Shown here: positions 1-6,502 of the stretch, one piece after another
How positions within the stretch are numbered: the first letter of the stretch is position 1
Layout of the letters: each line of letters begins with the position of its first letter
Position numbers and translations under genes: made by a program
Assembly (NCBI GenBank): GCA_021792075.1
Contig: JAJYVK010000029.1
Coordinates: 1 to 10,373, forward strand
Reading direction: 5' to 3'
From: Actinomycetes bacterium
GTDB lineage: Bacteria; Actinomycetota; Acidimicrobiia; Acidimicrobiales; Acidimicrobiaceae
Length of the DNA: 10,373 nt
The notes under the pieces: model-generated
Told to the model about the DNA's origin: nothing
Database searches by the model: none
What the model saw: the letters and a program-made list of their open reading frames with translations, nothing else

Positions 1-653
1 TCGTGAACAGAATTCAGATGTGCTGGAGATCTCCGATGCTGCCAAGGCGTCCGACGGTGTCTCCAGCCATTTTCTAACGCAGTCCTTCGCGATCTTCGGC
101 CGTAGGAGGCAATTCAGACTTTCACGCGCTCACTTCTATCTCAATTGGAAAAGGTCCATTTCACGGCTGGCATGGTTCATGGGAACCGTCGATGTTCCGA
201 GCATTCAAAGCTTTCTCTGGCGGGGCAATCAAAGGGAGCTCAAAATGATTCTAAAAAGACTTCTGGTCGGATCCTTAGCCCTTGCTCCAGTGGCTGTATA
301 TGTGACGATGTCACAGATAGCAAGGCGTTTTACCGCCAACTCGCAGTGTGCCACCTCAGGCCCAGGCCGAGCCGATTGTAGACCTTAAATCCCGCTGGTG
401 CTTTTTCCACTTTCCTCCGCGCTCGGCTCTAGAGGTCACTTTGGGGAAGGTGGATCTCGGAGCACTGGGTTTTCACACGAGTTTTGACCTTTTCAGATCT
501 TGGCCGCCTTTTAATTTCATGCCGACCGGAGGACCTGTGTTTGCGACCGTCGTCAGAGTCTCGGAGATGTGTTGTTGATCATGCACCTGTTTCACCGGCC
601 CTTTCCCAGTAACTGCCTTTCCTGATGGTTTACTTGGGAATGAGTTAGAAAGA
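1..653. other. Region without a recognisable intact gene; fragmented open frames
   Basis: No protein family is recognisable here. The plus-strand frame that is open from the left edge (position 2) has plausible codon choice up to about position 100. A second plus-strand frame, open from 78 to the TGA at 246-248 but with no usable start near its beginning, then looks more protein-like (for example GKGPFHGWHGSWEPS). This pattern would fit a gene whose frame has been broken near 100, but it could also be chance. A further GTG-started frame (348-578) has no family resemblance and no clear ribosome binding site. Together with the broken acyltransferase downstream, the stretch reads as a decaying region. 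No RNA gene, repeat array or insertion-sequence end was seen. Confidence 0.4.
245..388 (+). CDS. Possible small membrane or exported peptide (47 aa), unknown function
   Basis: This short frame starts with ATG at 245, six bases after a good Shine-Dalgarno sequence (GGGAG, 234-238). The ATG overlaps the TGA (246-248) of the preceding open frame in an ATGA arrangement typical of translational coupling. The predicted N-terminus has a basic MILKR start followed by a hydrophobic stretch (LLVGSLALAPVAVYV), like a signal anchor or signal peptide. The tail is polar, with two cysteines, and ends at TAA. No family is recognised. The same frame continues open upstream to the window edge, so the reading could be fortuitous, or this could be the surviving 5' end of a longer broken gene. 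The ribosome binding site and hydrophobic segment are seen; that it is a gene is an inference. Confidence 0.22.
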   Translation: MILKRLLVGSLALAPVAVYVTMSQIARRFTANSQCATSGPGRADCRP

Positions 654-1180
654 AAGTGCTTGGACTCCCTCTACGGATTGCGCGGGATCGCTTGGAGATT
701 AATGTCGAAGTTATCGTGCTCGCAAATGCCGATGCCCGCGGCTAGGGATTCACACGGGCACCGGCACTAGGATGGGGGCGCTGGTAGGCGGAGCAGCGGC
801 TACGTCGATCTGGTCCAACGCCGATCTGATCCTGAAGAACTCCAAGATAGCTCTCGTTACTGGCATTCGCCGGCATTTCCCATATTGTGGTCTGCCTACG
901 ATCTTGGAGAACCAGCAAATCTATCTGGGCGCAGATTGTTTGGCCTCTGACTGCGGCGATTGTTTCGGCAATGGTCTTTTGCCTTGTCGATTGGCCATGT
1001 ACTCTGCTCGGCAGGCTGTCCTCAGGAAAGACAATCAAACACATTGGCCACCGGTCGTACGCATTGTATCTACGGCACTATGTCTGGCTGACTTGGTTCA
1101 TAGATCTGCGGCTGCTTGGAGTTGTAGCAGGATCTCGGGTGTCTCTTGTCAGTGTGGAACTCTCCTGGCGGTTCGTCTAA
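654..1180 (+). pseudogene. Acyltransferase-3 (OafA/YrhL-like) membrane protein remnant, deleted and frameshifted
   Basis: Three pieces of an acyltransferase-3 integral membrane O-acyltransferase occur in the expected order but in three different frames. At 660-692, LDSLYGLRGIA resembles the N-terminal 'LDSLTGLRxxA' start of the family. At 751-810, HTGTGTRMGALVGGAAA resembles the 'TDTRxxALLxGAxLA' segment from past the middle of the protein. At about 900-1177, LTAAIVSAMVFCLVDW, then LLGRLSSGKTIKHIGHRSYALYLRHYVW (quoted here in parts: KHIGHRSYALYLRHY) and finally ELSWRFV, match the C-terminal 'LGxxSYxLYLWHxP...LSxRFVE' region. An intact member has about 350-400 residues; here roughly 200 residues are missing between the first two pieces, a frame change lies between about 840 and 900, and the frame ends in TAA TAG where 'VERP' would normally continue. 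The family acylates cell-surface glycans or exopolysaccharides. The motif matches are by eye and the N-terminal one is the weakest. Confidence 0.6.
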
Positions 1181-1426
1181 TAGCTAGTTGCAAGGTAGAG
1201 TCTGTCGAAAGCGCCAAAGGAAGGTCAATGCGACAAGAGCGCGCAGGTCGAGGTGATGGGCTGAGGAGTCGCCTTTGCTCATGGCCCAATGCCCCCGGCT
1301 GATGATCGCTTGAGAAGCTGAATTTTCTTCTGCGGCCACGGAAAAAAGACCATGTTCCTTCGCGCTACGGATTGCAGTAAATTTCCGTTAGGCTGGGGTT
1401 CAGGTTACTTGTAGCGGAGGCAGATA
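1181..1426. other. Intergenic region upstream of the DUF3107-led gene string
   Basis: These 246 bases separate the acyltransferase remnant from the DUF3107 gene and should hold the promoter of the plus-strand gene string. I see no convincing -35/-10 pair, no tRNA-like arms and no strong hairpin; only a short imperfect AGAAG/CTTCT inverted repeat lies near 1310-1335. The only clear signal is the ribosome binding site GGAGG at 1416-1420, six bases before the GTG start. Confidence 0.4.
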
Positions 1427-1663
1427 GTGGATATTCGCATTGGCATCTCGGATTCGCCGCGAGAAATGGATCTTGAACTACCAGACGGTACGACACAAGA
1501 AGAGTTCATCGCATCCTTGGAGGCTTCTATCTCCTCTGGTTCACCGATAATCTGGATTGCGGATAAGAAGGGTCACAAATTGGGAGTATTCGCGTCGAAG
1601 CTCTCGTATGTAGAGGTGGGCGCGACAAAGGAAGAGCGTCGCGTAGGTTTCGGAGCACCGTAG
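1427..1663 (+). CDS. DUF3107 family protein (TB9.4-like)
   Basis: This 78-residue protein matches the actinobacterial DUF3107 family along its whole length. It has the N-terminal pattern xDIRIGISDSPREMDLELPDG, the middle segment in which a variable helix is followed by 'SPIIWIADKKGHKLGVFASKL', and the characteristic ending SYVEVG...RRVGFG (key residues given, not the full run). The Mycobacterium tuberculosis relative is Rv3208A (TB9.4). The family's function is not established; it is small, soluble and has no catalytic motif. The GTG start is fixed by a strong GGAGG six bases upstream and by the family's normal length of about 75-80 residues. The stop codon TAG overlaps the ribosome binding site of the next gene (TAGGAG), and only nine bases separate the two genes, so the ArsA-like gene is very probably co-translated with it. 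Confidence 0.9.
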   Translation: MDIRIGISDSPREMDLELPDGTTQEEFIASLEASISSGSPIIWIADKKGHKLGVFASKLSYVEVGATKEERRVGFGAP

Positions 1664-1672
1664 GAGACTCTT

Positions 1673-2653
1673 GTGCCCCGCACTGGATCGAAATCTCTTG
1701 GCTTGCTCGACCGATCTCTGGTGTTCATCACCGGCAAAGGAGGGGTTGGAAAGTCATCGGTTACCGCAGCTCTTGGACTGCTTGCGGCCAAGGCGGGGAA
1801 ACGCACTCTGATTTGTGAGGTTGAGGCCAAGGGAGATGTAGCACGTCTTTTGGACTGTGAACCTGGCGGGTTTCAGCCGATGAAGGCCAGAGAGAATCTC
1901 TTTCTGATGTCGATGAACACCGAGGAGGCTCTAAGGGAGTATCTTCGCATCTATCTTCGGCTGCCTGTTGTTGCCAAACTTGGACCTCTTGCTAAGACCT
2001 TCGACTTCGTCGCCAATGCAGCGCCCGGAGTTGAGGAGATCTTGGTGGTCGGAAAGCTTTGTTACGAGGTGAAAGAGGCAAAGTACGATCTCATACTTGT
2101 CGATGCAACATCCACCGGCCATATCGTATCCCAGCTGGCATCACCAAAGGGAATATCAGAGCTTGTCCGGTTGGGAATGGTCAAGGACCAGGTTGCGTGG
2201 ATGGAAGACATCCTCTACGACTCGTCTCAGACCTCCGTGATCGTGGCGGCCACCCCAGCGGAGACACCCATAAACGAGGCGCTGGAACTGGCTGAGAGAA
2301 TTGACCATGAGACTGAGGTGCATCTTGGAGCGCTCATTGTAAACAAGGTGATGCCGGAGCTCTTTTCTCGCTCAGAGGAAGAGTTCTTCGCCCTGCTTCA
2401 GGATCCTAGGTCAACGAAGGTATTGAACAAGATTGTCTCCGCCGACGTCGGCCCACTTCTCAGAGGCTCCAATGCAGCGCTGGAAATGCGGCGCTGCGCT
2501 GCCCCTTATGTAGAGCGGCTCATGGCAAGCGCTGGCGATACTCCCGTAGCGCTTTTGCCACTCATGTTTGGAGTTGGCTCGGGAATGAAGCTTGTCAGAG
2601 CGCTCGGCGAGGCCCTCGCAGCAGAGTGGGATGAACTCCTATGGCAGGCGTAG
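1673..2653 (+). CDS. ArsA/Get3-family ATPase, first subunit of a pair
   Basis: This 326-residue P-loop ATPase belongs to the ArsA/Get3 branch of the SIMIBI class. Residues 21-29 (GKGGVGKSS) form a complete deviant Walker A with the signature lysine K22. D144-H150 (DATSTGH) is the switch II motif corresponding to 'DTAPTGH', followed by a segment also seen in actinobacterial members (ASPKGISELVRLG). N224-V226 (NKV) lies in the nucleotide-base-binding region. Four cysteines are present but none forms a CxxC pair like the zinc site of eukaryotic Get3. There is no signal peptide or membrane helix, so it is probably cytosolic. The GTG start is supported by GGAG at 1663-1666, six bases upstream. Size and pairing resemble M. 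tuberculosis Rv3679 of the Rv3679-Rv3680 Get3-like pair. Arsenite transport is unlikely because no arsB, arsR or arsD is present. The client or substrate is unknown. Confidence 0.9.
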   Translation: MPRTGSKSLGLLDRSLVFITGKGGVGKSSVTAALGLLAAKAGKRTLICEVEAKGDVARLLDCEPGGFQPMKARENLFLMSMNTEEALREYLRIYLRLPVVAKLGPLAKTFDFVANAAPGVEEILVVGKLCYEVKEAKYDLILVDATSTGHIVSQLASPKGISELVRLGMVKDQVAWMEDILYDSSQTSVIVAATPAETPINEALELAERIDHETEVHLGALIVNKVMPELFSRSEEEFFALLQDPRSTKVLNKIVSADVGPLLRGSNAALEMRRCAAPYVERLMASAGDTPVALLPLMFGVGSGMKLVRALGEALAAEWDELLWQA

Positions 2654-3852
2654 AGACCCTGATCGATCATTCGAGAATAATTATCGTTGCGGGGCCCGGT
2701 GGCGTCGGCAAGACAACTGTCGCGGCTGCCCTGGGGCTTTCCGCCGCCGATCTCACAGGCAAGAAGGTGCTGGTGATCACGGTCGACCCCGCTAAGCGTC
2801 TTGCTGATTCCCTTGGTCTAGTAGGCCTCACCTCTAAGGGATCTCAAGTCTCGCCCGGGGACCTGGATAAGGCGATGGGGCACAAGGTCGAGGGCAGGCT
2901 GTTCGTAGCGATGCTCGATGCTAAGAGTTCCTGGGACGAGCTTGTCAACCGTCATGCCCCGGATGCAGTAACGAGGCGTAAGATCCTTTCAAATCCGATC
3001 TACAGGAACATTTCGTCCCGCTTTGTCCAGAGTCACGACTACATCGCAATGGAGACGCTTTACGAACTCTACAGATCGGGTGAGTACGACCTAATCGTCG
3101 TCGACACCCCGCCTTCCCGCCATGCGATCGACTTTCTCGACGCTCCGAGCAAGATGGCAGACTTTTTTTCATCGAAGCTGCTCAGGTGGTTGACGATGCC
3201 GGCGAGGAACAGACTGTTGATGGGGATGTTCAAGCCTTTCTACCAAGTTGCGGACAAGATCCTCGGTGCCCAGTTCCTATCTGACGTCGCTGAGTTCTTT
3301 CTATTGTTCGAATCGATGTACTCAGGATTCGTTGATCGAGCCAAATCTGTTGCCGGCATCTTGGAGAACTCGGAGACCTCGTTTGTGGTCGTTGCTTCGC
3401 CGGAGCCGGTTCCCATGACTGAGGCAGAGTTTTTCATCTCTGCGTTGGATGCCAGGCACCTTCGACTTGGCCAGATGGTTGTCAACAGGACATTGCCGGG
3501 GTATTTTCGTGATCCGGCTGCAATTCTTCTGGCCAACAAGGTCCAGGACGATTATGAGAAGGTCGCCAAGGAGTTGCTTCAAAAGGGCGCCTCTCTAGAT
3601 TTGATCAAAAAGAGCGAGTTCTCGCCGGCTCGGCTCGAGGCCTTGGCCGAACGGGTCCTACTAGAGGTTGCGGACAGCTTTCTCAACTTCTCCGGAGTTG
3701 CCGTCGAACAGGCCGACGAGATTTCCAAGCTTGCCATCGACGAAGAGCTGATAACGCTTGTGCCGCACTTGAATTTCGATGTATCGGACCTGAATTCCCT
3801 GGGGAAAGTTGCAGCCTATCTTGCAACTGGAACCGAAGCCCCTACGATGTAA
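2641..3852 (+). CDS. ArsA/Get3-family ATPase, second subunit of a pair
   Basis: This 403-residue ATPase is a paralogue of the preceding one and overlaps it by 13 bases, so the two are almost certainly made together and may form a heteromer. Its Walker A is GPGGVGKTT (residues 18-26): the position of the deviant-Walker signature lysine is P19. The strand-2 motif is VDPAKRL (48-54), and switch II is DTPPSRHAIDFLDAP (155-169), the form typical of the Rv3680-like class. A long C-terminal helical extension follows. I see no cysteine in the whole protein, which excludes both an ArsA-type metalloid site and a Get3 CxxC zinc clasp. The ATG start has little Shine-Dalgarno complementarity upstream, which fits coupling to the previous gene's termination. 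The family identity is secure; the cellular role is not known. Confidence 0.9.
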   Translation: MAGVETLIDHSRIIIVAGPGGVGKTTVAAALGLSAADLTGKKVLVITVDPAKRLADSLGLVGLTSKGSQVSPGDLDKAMGHKVEGRLFVAMLDAKSSWDELVNRHAPDAVTRRKILSNPIYRNISSRFVQSHDYIAMETLYELYRSGEYDLIVVDTPPSRHAIDFLDAPSKMADFFSSKLLRWLTMPARNRLLMGMFKPFYQVADKILGAQFLSDVAEFFLLFESMYSGFVDRAKSVAGILENSETSFVVVASPEPVPMTEAEFFISALDARHLRLGQMVVNRTLPGYFRDPAAILLANKVQDDYEKVAKELLQKGASLDLIKKSEFSPARLEALAERVLLEVADSFLNFSGVAVEQADEISKLAIDEELITLVPHLNFDVSDLNSLGKVAAYLATGTEAPTM

Positions 3853-3854
3853 TA

Positions 3855-4721
3855 GTGCTTGATTACCACCTTCACCTATGGCCGCATGGCCAGCGAGACA
3901 AAACACCGACCTTGGCCCAGCTTCGCGAGTATTGCGAATTGGCGGAGAAGAACGGAGTGAGAGAGATTGCCATAACCGAGCATCTTTTTCGCTTTGCCCA
4001 GGTTGATCGGTTCATGGGCGGTTTCTTCAACCAGTATCCAGAGTCGCCAGTGCGAGCGATAATGGAGAAGTACTGGGCCGATCACGCACAGGCAGACCTC
4101 GACGTTTACATGGAAGTCGCGCTCGAGGCAAAGGCGGCGGGCTTGCCGATCGTTGTCGGGATGGAGGTCGATTATTACCAAGGCAGGATGCACGAGGTTT
4201 CAGAATTCTTGGCCGGGTACCCTTTCGATGTCCTTCTGGGCTCCGTCCACTGGCTTGGGGCTTGGCCTTTCGACCACGTCTCTGACCCTGTGATAATGGC
4301 CGAATGGGATAACTTTGGTGTTGAAAACGCTTGGAGCAGTTATACGGATACTCTTGAGGAGCTGGCAGATTCTCGTGCGGTGGACGTTCTGGCGCATCCG
4401 GACCTGATCAAGGTTGCGGGTCACTTCCCAAAGGCTCCAGAGGAGTTCTACGATCGAATAGCTGAGGCTGCGAGAGACTGCGGCATTGCGGCAGAGGTCT
4501 CCTCAGCAGGCTGGCGAAAGCCTGTAGGCGAGGCGTATCCAGCGCCCTACCTACTGAGAAAGTTCTTCGAGTACGGGGTTCCGATCACTACGGCCTCCGA
4601 TGCTCACTGTCTTGCAGATGTCGCCTTCAAGGCTGACGAGATCAAGTCATACGTCCGCTCCGCAGGGTATACTTCGCTTCGCGGCTTCAGAGATAGAAAG
4701 TCTTATGACTCTGAGGTGTAG
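3855..4721 (+). CDS. PHP-domain phosphoesterase, HisJ/HisK-like histidinol-phosphatase
   Basis: This 288-residue protein has the metal ligands of the PHP family in order: H5-x-H7 with H11 (DYHLHLWPHG), E42-H43 (ITEH), E104 (GMEVDYYQG), H132 (GSVHWLG), H181 (LAHPD) and the D249/H251 pair (SDAH). The 'HxHLxPHG', 'TEH', 'G.EVDY..G' and 'SVH' spacing is that of HisJ-type histidinol-phosphatases, which remove phosphate from L-histidinol phosphate using a trinuclear metal centre. Its length also fits (about 260-290). No other histidine-biosynthesis gene is nearby, so the physiological substrate is uncertain and it may be another phosphoesterase. The GTG start is chosen because the catalytic HxH must follow almost at once; it lies two bases after the TAA of the ATPase gene, has no good ribosome binding site and is presumably translationally coupled. 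Confidence 0.85.
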   Translation: MLDYHLHLWPHGQRDKTPTLAQLREYCELAEKNGVREIAITEHLFRFAQVDRFMGGFFNQYPESPVRAIMEKYWADHAQADLDVYMEVALEAKAAGLPIVVGMEVDYYQGRMHEVSEFLAGYPFDVLLGSVHWLGAWPFDHVSDPVIMAEWDNFGVENAWSSYTDTLEELADSRAVDVLAHPDLIKVAGHFPKAPEEFYDRIAEAARDCGIAAEVSSAGWRKPVGEAYPAPYLLRKFFEYGVPITTASDAHCLADVAFKADEIKSYVRSAGYTSLRGFRDRKSYDSEV

Positions 4722-4770
4722 GCCTCGGGGGCGTCAAGAGCGAAGACATTGATTAAGGCAGGGTAGGGGA

Positions 4771-6246
4771 ATGTCGACTTTTAGCTTGCTTGCAAAAAGG
4801 GCAGACCTCGACGATGCTGATATCGATCATTTGCAGCGCCTTACAAGTTCGTGGGGCATGCTGGCCGACTTATGCTTCTCAGATCTAGTTCTCTATGCGC
4901 CAATGCGTCAGAGGTCCCCTGTTGATACCGGCGCTGCCCCCACAGGCCCAGAGTTCATTATCCTAGCCCAGGTGAGGCCGGCGACTGCCCAGACGTCAAT
5001 TCCCGATGATCTAGTCGGGACAAATGGCAATCCAGATGAAGTCTCGTTTGTTGCCCAAGGCTTTCTGTCTGAGATGCTTGTGTTCAGGGAGTCGATCAGC
5101 CCTGACGGAGGCGAGTGGATTGTATCTCAATGTATTCCGGTGCGGCGCTCGGGAAAGGTGATTGCAATCATCGATAGGCGCCACATAACCAGTGCAAGGC
5201 TCGTCCATGGCGAGCTCGAACGTACCTACTTACGTTTGTTCGAGCAGTTCGCCAAGATGATTTCAGATGGCGAATTTCCTTTCGAGGGCGCAGATCTGGA
5301 GGAGGCTCCCAGGGTCGGAGATGGGGTATTGGTGCTCGATGGCGAGAAGCGCGTCGTGTTCATGTCGCCGAACGCTGCCAGTGCCATGCACCGTTTGGGC
5401 CTTCATCTCATCAAAAAGGGCGATCTATTCGGGGGCAGCGGGCTTCAGTTCTCTGCACCTGACCGAGCATACGCCACGCGCAAGCCAGTGATCGAAGAGA
5501 TTGAACAGCGCGCCGACGTCACCATGATGATGCATGCGATTCCTTTGTTGGACCACGAAGAGGTCACCGGTGTTCTGGTGCTGATGAGGGATGTCTCTGA
5601 ACTAAGGCGTCGCGATCGAATGCTGCTGAGCAAGGACGCCACTATACGAGAGGTGCATCACAGGGTCAAGAACAACCTTCAGACGATCTCCTCGCTCCTA
5701 AGGCTTCAGGCCCGTCGTGTGGGCCCATCTCAGGGCCAGGATGCGTTGAAAGAGGCTGAGAGAAGGATCCGCTCCATCGCGGTTGTTCATGAGATTCTCT
5801 CAAGGGAGATCGGCGACCAGGTCTCATTTCCTGAGATCGTCTCTGCAATTGTCAGACTTGCCGAAGAGTCCATCATGCCAAGCTTTCCATTGAAAATAGA
5901 GGTAAGGGGATCTGCCAGCGATCTCGACGCGCGCGTGGCGACCCCGTTGGCGCTTGTGTTGGCGGAGCTCGTACAGAATTCGATCGATCATGCATTTGGT
6001 TACCCTTTTGCAGCAGAAAATGGGGGCACAGCCCTTGTTGAGGTGTTCCTGGATCAACGCAACGACGTTCTCGGGATGACCGTGGCTGACAACGGGGTTG
6101 GCTTTCCTGATCAATTTGATGCGGAGAAGACCATGAGCCTTGGTCTTCTAATCGTAAGCGACATCGTTGTTTCGCAGTTGGGAGGCACTATTGAAATCAG
6201 TAATGACAACGGTGCCAAGATTAACCTTAAGATACCGCTCAACTAG
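4771..6246 (+). CDS. pdtaS: PdtaS-like soluble sensor histidine kinase (HisKA_2 type)
   Basis: This 491-residue kinase resembles M. tuberculosis PdtaS (Rv3220c, about 500 residues) throughout. Residues about 1-160 form the N-terminal GAF-like sensor, including the conserved 'WGMLADLCFSD' segment. Residues about 180-290 form a PAS domain ending in 'RDVSELRRRDRMLLSKDATI'. The HisKA_2 dimerisation and phosphoacceptor segment has H296-H297 in EVHHRVKNNLQT, followed by LLRLQARR. The ATPase domain has the N box ELVQNSIDHAF (N403), the G1 box DNGVGF (440-445) and a later SLGLLIV segment. There is no transmembrane helix, so it is cytosolic. In the family, PdtaS phosphorylates PdtaR, an ANTAR-domain RNA-binding antiterminator usually encoded elsewhere; no response regulator lies in this window. 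It sits 49 bases after the phosphoesterase gene and may be the end of the same transcript. The ATG follows a G-rich leader (AGGG at 4760-4763). Confidence 0.92.
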   Translation: MSTFSLLAKRADLDDADIDHLQRLTSSWGMLADLCFSDLVLYAPMRQRSPVDTGAAPTGPEFIILAQVRPATAQTSIPDDLVGTNGNPDEVSFVAQGFLSEMLVFRESISPDGGEWIVSQCIPVRRSGKVIAIIDRRHITSARLVHGELERTYLRLFEQFAKMISDGEFPFEGADLEEAPRVGDGVLVLDGEKRVVFMSPNAASAMHRLGLHLIKKGDLFGGSGLQFSAPDRAYATRKPVIEEIEQRADVTMMMHAIPLLDHEEVTGVLVLMRDVSELRRRDRMLLSKDATIREVHHRVKNNLQTISSLLRLQARRVGPSQGQDALKEAERRIRSIAVVHEILSREIGDQVSFPEIVSAIVRLAEESIMPSFPLKIEVRGSASDLDARVATPLALVLAELVQNSIDHAFGYPFAAENGGTALVEVFLDQRNDVLGMTVADNGVGFPDQFDAEKTMSLGLLIVSDIVVSQLGGTIEISNDNGAKINLKIPLN

Positions 6247-6502
6247 CCCCTTCGCCTCGCAAGCAGACGGATCCTGGACTGTTTCACCATTTGCTCCTGC
6301 AATAAGGGAGCATTGCCCGCCTTGGTACCGCAGGCAGTCTTATCTGAAATGCACCTAGAATTATCTATTCCCTCAGATCCGAAGGGCCGACTTTACTCAT
6401 ACGACCCAACTTGGTCCGCTGGGGAGATTCAGCTAAGCTAGTTGCAACGTTTTACTCGTATCTTTCACTATTGCGTATTGTAGATCTGTAAGGAAACAGT
6501 CA
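6247..6502. promoter_or_regulatory. Leader/promoter region of etfBA
   Basis: This 256-base gap separates the sensor kinase from etfB and must hold the end of the upstream transcript and the promoter of etfBA. A modest inverted repeat (TGCTCC at 6292-6297 with GGAGCA at 6307-6312, nine-base loop) lies just after the kinase gene but has no T-run, so it is not a clear intrinsic terminator. The last 80 bases are distinctly richer in A/T, with TTGCAA near 6441 as a possible -35 element, but I could not place a convincing -10 box. The ribosome binding site of etfB is AAGGA at 6490-6494. Confidence 0.3.

Noticed and set aside
348..578. A 76-codon GTG-started frame
   Set aside because: No family resemblance and no clear ribosome binding site; it overlaps the better-supported 245-388 frame.
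742..1044. A 100-codon minus-strand frame
   Set aside because: It lies antisense to the acyltransferase remnant, shows no family motif and looks like a chance frame.
772..1302. A 176-codon plus-strand frame beginning MGALVGGAAA
   Set aside because: Only its first 30 or so codons match the acyltransferase-3 pattern; the rest is out of frame with the conserved C-terminal motifs, so it is part of the pseudogene and not an intact gene.
671..1376. An 11-base direct repeat CTACGGATTGC near 671 and 1366
   Set aside because: A repeat of this length is expected several times by chance in 10 kb, and there are no further copies or flanking structure suggesting a mobile element.
1381..1426. A tRNA T-arm-like GGTTCAGGTTAC
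   Set aside because: No matching acceptor, D or anticodon arms can be folded around it.
1673..3852. An arsenite-export system (ArsA)
   Set aside because: No arsB, arsC, arsD or arsR is present, the second ATPase has no cysteine, and the motifs fit the Get3-like actinobacterial pair better.
6292..6312. An intrinsic terminator after the sensor kinase
   Set aside because: The inverted repeat is only six base pairs and has no T-run, so it is not strong enough to call.
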